DNA of 5,234 nt from positions 1 to 5,234 of the forward strand of contig JAIRLK010000203.1 in NCBI GenBank assembly GCA_031259515.1, written 5' to 3'. This DNA comes from Treponema sp. (GTDB taxonomy: Bacteria; Spirochaetota; Spirochaetia; Treponematales; Breznakiellaceae). Positions 2,901-5,234 of the stretch are shown piece after piece. The notes beneath the pieces are model-generated. The model was given only the letters and a program-made list of their open reading frames with translations. It was not told the DNA's origin and did no database searches. The stretch's first letter is position 1. The number at the start of each line of letters is the position of its first letter. A program made the translations under genes and the position numbers.

Positions 2901-3350
2901 ATGATGGTTAAAGCGCTGACGAAAAAGACATTTTATTGTGTCAGGATCGAGTCCTACAATAACGGCCCCGTTAAGACGACCATGTTCAGCCTGATGCGTA
3001 AGGTAAAACCCCATAGCTATGAGAAAAATACCTGGAGGCTGAAAATATCTGTCAATTGGTTTGATGACCAAGCCGTAGCGGAACAGTTTCTTGCCAATAT
3101 CCGTAGGCAAATAATACCAGACAAAGCACCGAGTGGACAGAACTGGCTTAACGCACGAAAAGCGGCTGAATACGCCGGTATCGGACATACCACTCTCTAC
3201 GACTGGATCAGGGAAGGTAAACTGCCTTTCCGCAGTTATCCCCTTGCTCACCGTATCAGAAAATTTGACCCGGCCGACATTGACGCATGGCGGGAATCAC
3301 GCAGTCAGGAAGCGGGGATAGGCCCTGTTTTTCCGAGGAAACGCAAATGA
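2901..3350 (+). CDS. Excisionase-family helix-turn-helix protein
   Basis: A 149-aa protein. The C-terminal part, about residues 82-133 (LNARKAAEYAGIGHTTLYDW, then IREGKLPFRSY... and DPADIDAW), is a winged HTH of the excisionase/MerR-like type (HTH_17), with the usual closing residues that place a helix after the wing. The N-terminal 75 residues are strand-rich and unrecognised. The start at ATG 2901 is chosen because GAGGG (2891-2895) lies 5 nt upstream; ATG 2904 and the frame's GTG 2877 are alternatives. Excisionases bend DNA at attachment sites, but many proteins with this domain are transcription regulators, and no integrase is in view. Its stop overlaps the next start (ATGA). Confidence 0.85.
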   Translation: MMVKALTKKTFYCVRIESYNNGPVKTTMFSLMRKVKPHSYEKNTWRLKISVNWFDDQAVAEQFLANIRRQIIPDKAPSGQNWLNARKAAEYAGIGHTTLYDWIREGKLPFRSYPLAHRIRKFDPADIDAWRESRSQEAGIGPVFPRKRK

Positions 3351-3466
3351 AAGGGGGAGTGTATGTAGAGAGAAACGTGCAAACCGGATCCGGGGGCCTT
3401 GCTTGCCACGCAATTCGTCCTCCGGATTCCAATTATGCCCTGTCGGGATCGGAAATAAAAGGTTAG
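3347..3466 (+). CDS. Small 39-aa hypothetical protein
   Basis: A 39-aa frame (MKGGVYVERNVQTGSGGLAC then HAIRPPDSNYALSGSEIKG) that fills the space between two genes exactly. ATG overlaps the previous TGA (ATGA), GAGGA (3335-3339) lies 7 nt upstream, and its TAG runs into the Shine-Dalgarno of the next gene. No family recognised. Tight packing and coupling argue that it is translated; its short length and odd composition (G/S-rich) leave doubt. Confidence 0.5.
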   Translation: MKGGVYVERNVQTGSGGLACHAIRPPDSNYALSGSEIKG

Positions 3467-3475
3467 GAGGAAAAC

Positions 3476-3634
3476 ATGATTTTGAATAAAGGCTGGTTAT
3501 TTCGCTTGGGAATTTTCATGAAGGACCTCGGGGAGCGGCATCCTTGGTTGTCATTGGGAATCGTCAAGCCTCTGGGATTGAGGTTAAAGGACTGGGTTTT
3601 AACTCATTCCACCGTCGGGGACCTGGAGAAATAG
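3476..3634 (+). CDS. Small 52-aa hypothetical protein
   Basis: A 52-aa protein (MILNKGWLFRLGIFMKDLGE then RHPWLSLGIVKPLGLRLKDW...) with a strong AGGAGG (3465-3470) 5 nt upstream. It is basic and moderately hydrophobic, perhaps amphipathic, but has no clear membrane span or signal peptide. The stop is 1 nt before the next ATG, so translation is probably coupled. Function unknown. Confidence 0.75.
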   Translation: MILNKGWLFRLGIFMKDLGERHPWLSLGIVKPLGLRLKDWVLTHSTVGDLEK

Positions 3635-3635
3635 G

Positions 3636-4004
3636 ATGCAAGCCTGTCCGTTCTGCGACTCGCCGCAGGCCGTCTTAGACACGCTCAAGTATAGGAGCGG
3701 GAAACCGTTCTGTTACCGGGGTAAGTGCCTGGGATGCGGTGCGGTTACCCGGTGGTGTGAAACCGAAGAAAAAGCGTGGGCGGCATGGAATACCCGGCCC
3801 CAAGGGCAATGTCTGCCGGAAGCGGCGCAAACTGCTTTTATCTGCAAAGACCTTTTTTTCTTCAAGGGCGCCATGTACGCGCGGAATCCGGAAACGGAAT
3901 TCTGCTACACCGGCGGAAAGGACGGATACAGGCGGATGAGGAAAGCGGATTATCTGGTGGCGTATGCGGAATGCGCCAAGGCCGCCGGGAGGATGAAGGG
4001 ATGA
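3636..4004 (+). CDS. Lar-like zinc-ribbon protein with C-terminal extension
   Basis: A 122-aa protein. Residues 1-55 match the Lar restriction-alleviation pattern: CPFC (C4, C7), a second knuckle CLGC (C31, C34) with GA following, then an acidic helix and AAWNTR. The four cysteines probably bind zinc. The Rac prophage Lar protein relieves type I restriction, but most proteins with this motif in phages have no tested function. Usual members are about 60-80 aa; residues 67-122 here form an extra part (FICKDLFFFKGAMY..., GGKDGYRRM) with more cysteines, which I do not recognise. GGAG (3625-3628) lies 7 nt before the ATG, and the stop overlaps the nuclease start (ATGA). Confidence 0.75.
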   Translation: MQACPFCDSPQAVLDTLKYRSGKPFCYRGKCLGCGAVTRWCETEEKAWAAWNTRPQGQCLPEAAQTAFICKDLFFFKGAMYARNPETEFCYTGGKDGYRRMRKADYLVAYAECAKAAGRMKG

Positions 4005-4351
4005 GAGGTAAGCAGCACATGACACCGGAAAACGCGGTTATTAAAGAATGTCTTGAATATCTTAACCTCAAAGGCATTTTCGCATGGAGGAATCAGACCG
4101 GGGCTTTGGCATCTTCCGATGGGAAACGATTTATCCGGTTTGGGAAGGTAGGCTCCGCGGACATCATCGGCATCCTGCCGGGCGGCCGCTTTATTGCCGT
4201 GGAATGTAAGGCGCCCAATGGGCGGCTGTCCGATTATCAGCTCGCTTTCCTGACTGATGTTGAGCACATGGGAGGTGTAGCGGTTATAGCGCGATCCAGT
4301 GAAGACATTGAAAAGGCGCTAAAAAAAGCCCGGGCGGAGGCGATTGCATGA
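4001..4351 (+). CDS. VRR-NUC domain nuclease
   Basis: A 116-aa stand-alone VRR-NUC protein, the PD-(D/E)XK-type nuclease domain common in phages and in FAN1. Visible signs are GSADIIGILPGGRFIAVECK (residues 51-70) with D54, E68 and K70 as the likely metal and catalytic residues, followed by LSDYQLAF with Q80. The helix with E10 near the N-terminus also fits. Stand-alone phage members are thought to cut branched or structured DNA during replication or recombination. ATG 4001 overlaps the previous stop, with GGAGG 8 nt upstream (3988-3992); ATG 4019 is an alternative. The stop overlaps the next ATG. Confidence 0.9.
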   Translation: MRGKQHMTPENAVIKECLEYLNLKGIFAWRNQTGALASSDGKRFIRFGKVGSADIIGILPGGRFIAVECKAPNGRLSDYQLAFLTDVEHMGGVAVIARSSEDIEKALKKARAEAIA

Positions 4352-4905
4352 ATATACTAAAATTTCAAATCAAGTCCCGTGAGTATACGGTTGAGTATGA
4401 AACGGTATCGGATATTGTGCGCATAAAATGCGGTGATACACCGCGGAATGAATTGTCCGATACGATTAATCTCTTGGTAAAGTCCGCCGACATACTTTTT
4501 GGTTTTTCGGTAGGTTCAGCGAAGTTTTCATCGCTCAGCATTTCCCATGGTGACAACTCAAAGTCTCGCCTGACGCTTGAATTGCCAGTGATGGGGAACG
4601 ATCCCGCGAAACTTCAATATCCCGCAGTAAACCGTAGCGTCATGCTGGATGCAAACGGGGAATATCTGGAAAAGGATCCCCGCAATGTGTATAACCGCTG
4701 TCTGCAAGCGGCTGAAAAATCAATTAAGGATTATGTGAGGGGCAAACGTCAGCAGATGAGTCTGGAATTTCAGGCGGATGCGAATGATGAACTTGCGGAA
4801 GCGCTTGGCGTTGATGACCCGGATATAAAACGTATTACCAATTTCCAGCGCAGGAAGGCAAAAGAAGCTGTCGCTTCTGATAATGTCCTTTCATTTGGGA
4901 ATTGA
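4348..4905 (+). CDS. Hypothetical 185-aa phage protein
   Basis: A 185-aa protein of unknown family. The first 100 residues look strand-rich (MNILKFQIKSREYTVEYETV..., SRLTLELPVMG), and the rest helical and charged (YNRCLQAAEKSIKDYVRGKR..., ITNFQRRKAKEA). GGAGG (4336-4340) lies 7 nt before the ATG, which overlaps the nuclease stop (ATGA), so the two are translationally coupled. Position next to a VRR-NUC gene suggests a DNA-metabolism role; this is inference. No terminator with a T-run follows, so transcription may continue into the tRNA. Confidence 0.8.
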   Translation: MNILKFQIKSREYTVEYETVSDIVRIKCGDTPRNELSDTINLLVKSADILFGFSVGSAKFSSLSISHGDNSKSRLTLELPVMGNDPAKLQYPAVNRSVMLDANGEYLEKDPRNVYNRCLQAAEKSIKDYVRGKRQQMSLEFQADANDELAEALGVDDPDIKRITNFQRRKAKEAVASDNVLSFGN

Positions 4906-4922
4906 AGGTATCACGGACGCGC

Positions 4923-4936
4923 CGCCTTTACAGGCG
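4923..4936 (+). other. Small hairpin just upstream of the tRNA
   Basis: CGCCT (4923-4927) pairs with AGGCG (4932-4936) around TTAC, 5 nt before the tRNA acceptor stem. It has no T-run. It may help processing of the tRNA out of a longer transcript, or be chance. Confidence 0.35.
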
Positions 4937-4941
4937 CACTT

Positions 4942-5013
4942 GGCAGGGTAAAGCAATGGCGGCTTACGTGGCTCATAACCACGGTGTTGGAGGTTCGAAT
5001 CCTCCCCCTGCCC
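4942..5013 (+). tRNA. tRNA with CAT anticodon (Met elongator or Ile2)
   Basis: A full cloverleaf can be drawn. Acceptor GGCAGGG (4942-4948) pairs with CCCTGCC (5006-5012); D stem AAGC/GCTT (4951-4954, 4962-4965) with G18 G19 in the loop; anticodon stem CGTGG/CCACG with loop CTCATAA (anticodon 4974-4976); a 5-nt variable loop; T arm GGAGG TTCGAAT CCTCC (4989-5005). The base after the acceptor is C, and CCA is not encoded. There is no C1-A72 mismatch, so it is not an initiator. CAT may be read as Met, or as Ile (ATA) if the wobble C is changed to lysidine; sequence alone does not decide. It follows the early operon in the same direction. Confidence 0.9.
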
Positions 5014-5014
5014 A

Positions 5015-5036
5015 AGGGCTTCGGGAACGAAGCCCT
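5015..5036 (+). other. Stable hairpin after the tRNA
   Basis: AGGGCTTCG (5015-5023) pairs perfectly with CGAAGCCCT (5028-5036) around GGAA. It begins 2 nt after the tRNA. There is no T-run, so it is not a classical terminator. It may protect the 3' end, guide tRNA maturation or act as a terminator without a U-tract. Confidence 0.6.
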
Positions 5037-5041
5037 ACAGC

Positions 5042-5086
5042 GTGGCAAGGCGTGGCAGGGCAGGGCAAGGCGAGGCAGGGCAGGGC
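5042..5086 (+). repeat. G-rich pentanucleotide tandem repeat
   Basis: There are nine units of five bases ending in GGC: GTGGC AAGGC GTGGC AGGGC, then AGGGC AAGGC GAGGC AGGGC, then AGGGC. A 15-nt stretch (GGCAGGGCAGGGCAA) occurs twice within it. The many closely spaced GG and GGG runs could form a G-quadruplex. It lies between the tRNA hairpin and the ribosome binding site of the HU-like gene and has no coding role that I can see. Confidence 0.85.
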
Positions 5087-5126
5087 AAAGGACAGCCCGG
5101 AAATTAGGAGGAGTAGCGGAGGCGAT

Positions 5127-5234
5127 ATGACAAAGAATGAGCTGGTACAACACATCCATGAGGAAACCGGCGTGGAGCCGGCAAGTATAAAACTGGTGAT
5201 AAATGCCTTCATGAATGACATCAAGGCGGCGCTG
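5127..5234 (+). CDS. HU/IHF-family DNA-binding protein (5' part, cut by the window)
   Basis: The first 36 codons (MTKNELVQHIHEETGVEPAS then IKLVINAFMNDIKAAL) match the N-terminal helix pair of HU/IHF proteins, which usually have about 90-100 residues, dimerise, and bend DNA through a beta-ribbon arm encoded further on. That arm lies beyond the window. GGAGG (5118-5122) is 4 nt before the ATG, with a further AGGAGGAG at 5106-5113. Phage-encoded HU-like proteins can serve in DNA packing, replication or site-specific recombination. It has its own spacing from the operon and may have a separate promoter, which I could not identify in the G-rich stretch upstream. Confidence 0.85.
   Translation, partial: MTKNELVQHIHEETGVEPASIKLVINAFMNDIKAAL

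Noticed and set aside
2826..3251. Minus-strand 141-aa frame opposite the excisionase-type gene
   Set aside because: It is a shadow of the plus-strand gene, which has a recognisable HTH domain and a ribosome binding site.
4942..5013. tRNA as a prophage attachment site
   Set aside because: No second copy of the tRNA 3' half is visible in the window and no integrase is present, so there is no support for an att site here.
4911..5224. Minus-strand frames over the tRNA and the HU-like gene
   Set aside because: They are low-complexity translations of the pentanucleotide repeat and the reverse of the tRNA and HU gene, with no proper start signals.
1..5234. CRISPR array, retron or diversity-generating element
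   Set aside because: There is no reverse transcriptase, no regularly spaced short direct repeats with unique spacers, and no template or variable repeat pair. The repeats found are structured leaders and one attenuator duplication.

Overview
The window looks like the control end and early region of a phage or prophage from a spirochaete, most likely Treponema-like. The main clue is the small Xre repressor at 677-952, whose sequence style (LRAFVESMGLNY.TYYSGKRR) I associate with Treponema prophages; I cannot confirm the host without a search. Gene density, 4-nt ATGA overlaps, very short genes, a Lar-like zinc ribbon, a VRR-NUC nuclease, an excisionase-type HTH protein, a tRNA and an HU-like gene all fit a mobile element. 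No integrase, capsid, terminase, reverse transcriptase or CRISPR array is present.

Left half (1-2646): a four-fold repeated regulatory cassette. Each cassette has a rightward sigma70-type promoter with palindromes that look like operators. Next comes a short hairpin starting about 2 nt after the predicted transcription start, a 1-2 nt linker, and then a GC-rich hairpin whose arms differ between copies but always pair. The loop of that hairpin always carries GTGTTCTCCC, and a complementary GAGAAC or GGAGAA follows (one mismatch in the fourth copy). This is a repeated, covarying, probably pseudoknotted leader RNA. Cassettes 1 and 3 continue into an almost identical 95-nt block that folds as an intrinsic terminator with an alternative helix, then a small gene (RHH-like 63 aa; unknown 59 aa). 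Cassette 4 continues into a second, unrelated pseudoknot-or-terminator switch ahead of the early operon. On the minus strand, facing promoters 2, 3 and 4, lie three small DNA-binding genes: an Xre repressor followed by an 83-aa acidic protein; an HTH protein with an AT-hook-like basic tail; and its paralogue followed by a 57-aa coiled-coil protein. The repressor for promoter 1 would lie left of the window.

Right half (2647-5234): one tightly packed rightward operon read from promoter 4. It holds a 77-aa unknown protein, an excisionase-type HTH protein, 39-aa and 52-aa small proteins, a Lar-like zinc ribbon with an extra C-terminal part, a VRR-NUC nuclease and a 185-aa unknown protein. After these come a tRNA with CAT anticodon, a stable hairpin, a G-rich pentanucleotide repeat and the start of an HU/IHF-family gene cut by the window edge.

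Working model (inference): the left half is a chain of repressor-operator modules. A transcript passing the attenuator of one cassette runs antisense through the repressor gene of the next, so activation could pass from cassette to cassette until promoter 4 switches on the early operon. The shared loop sequence could also let the leader RNAs act on each other, loosely as in the RNA-based immunity of phage P4.
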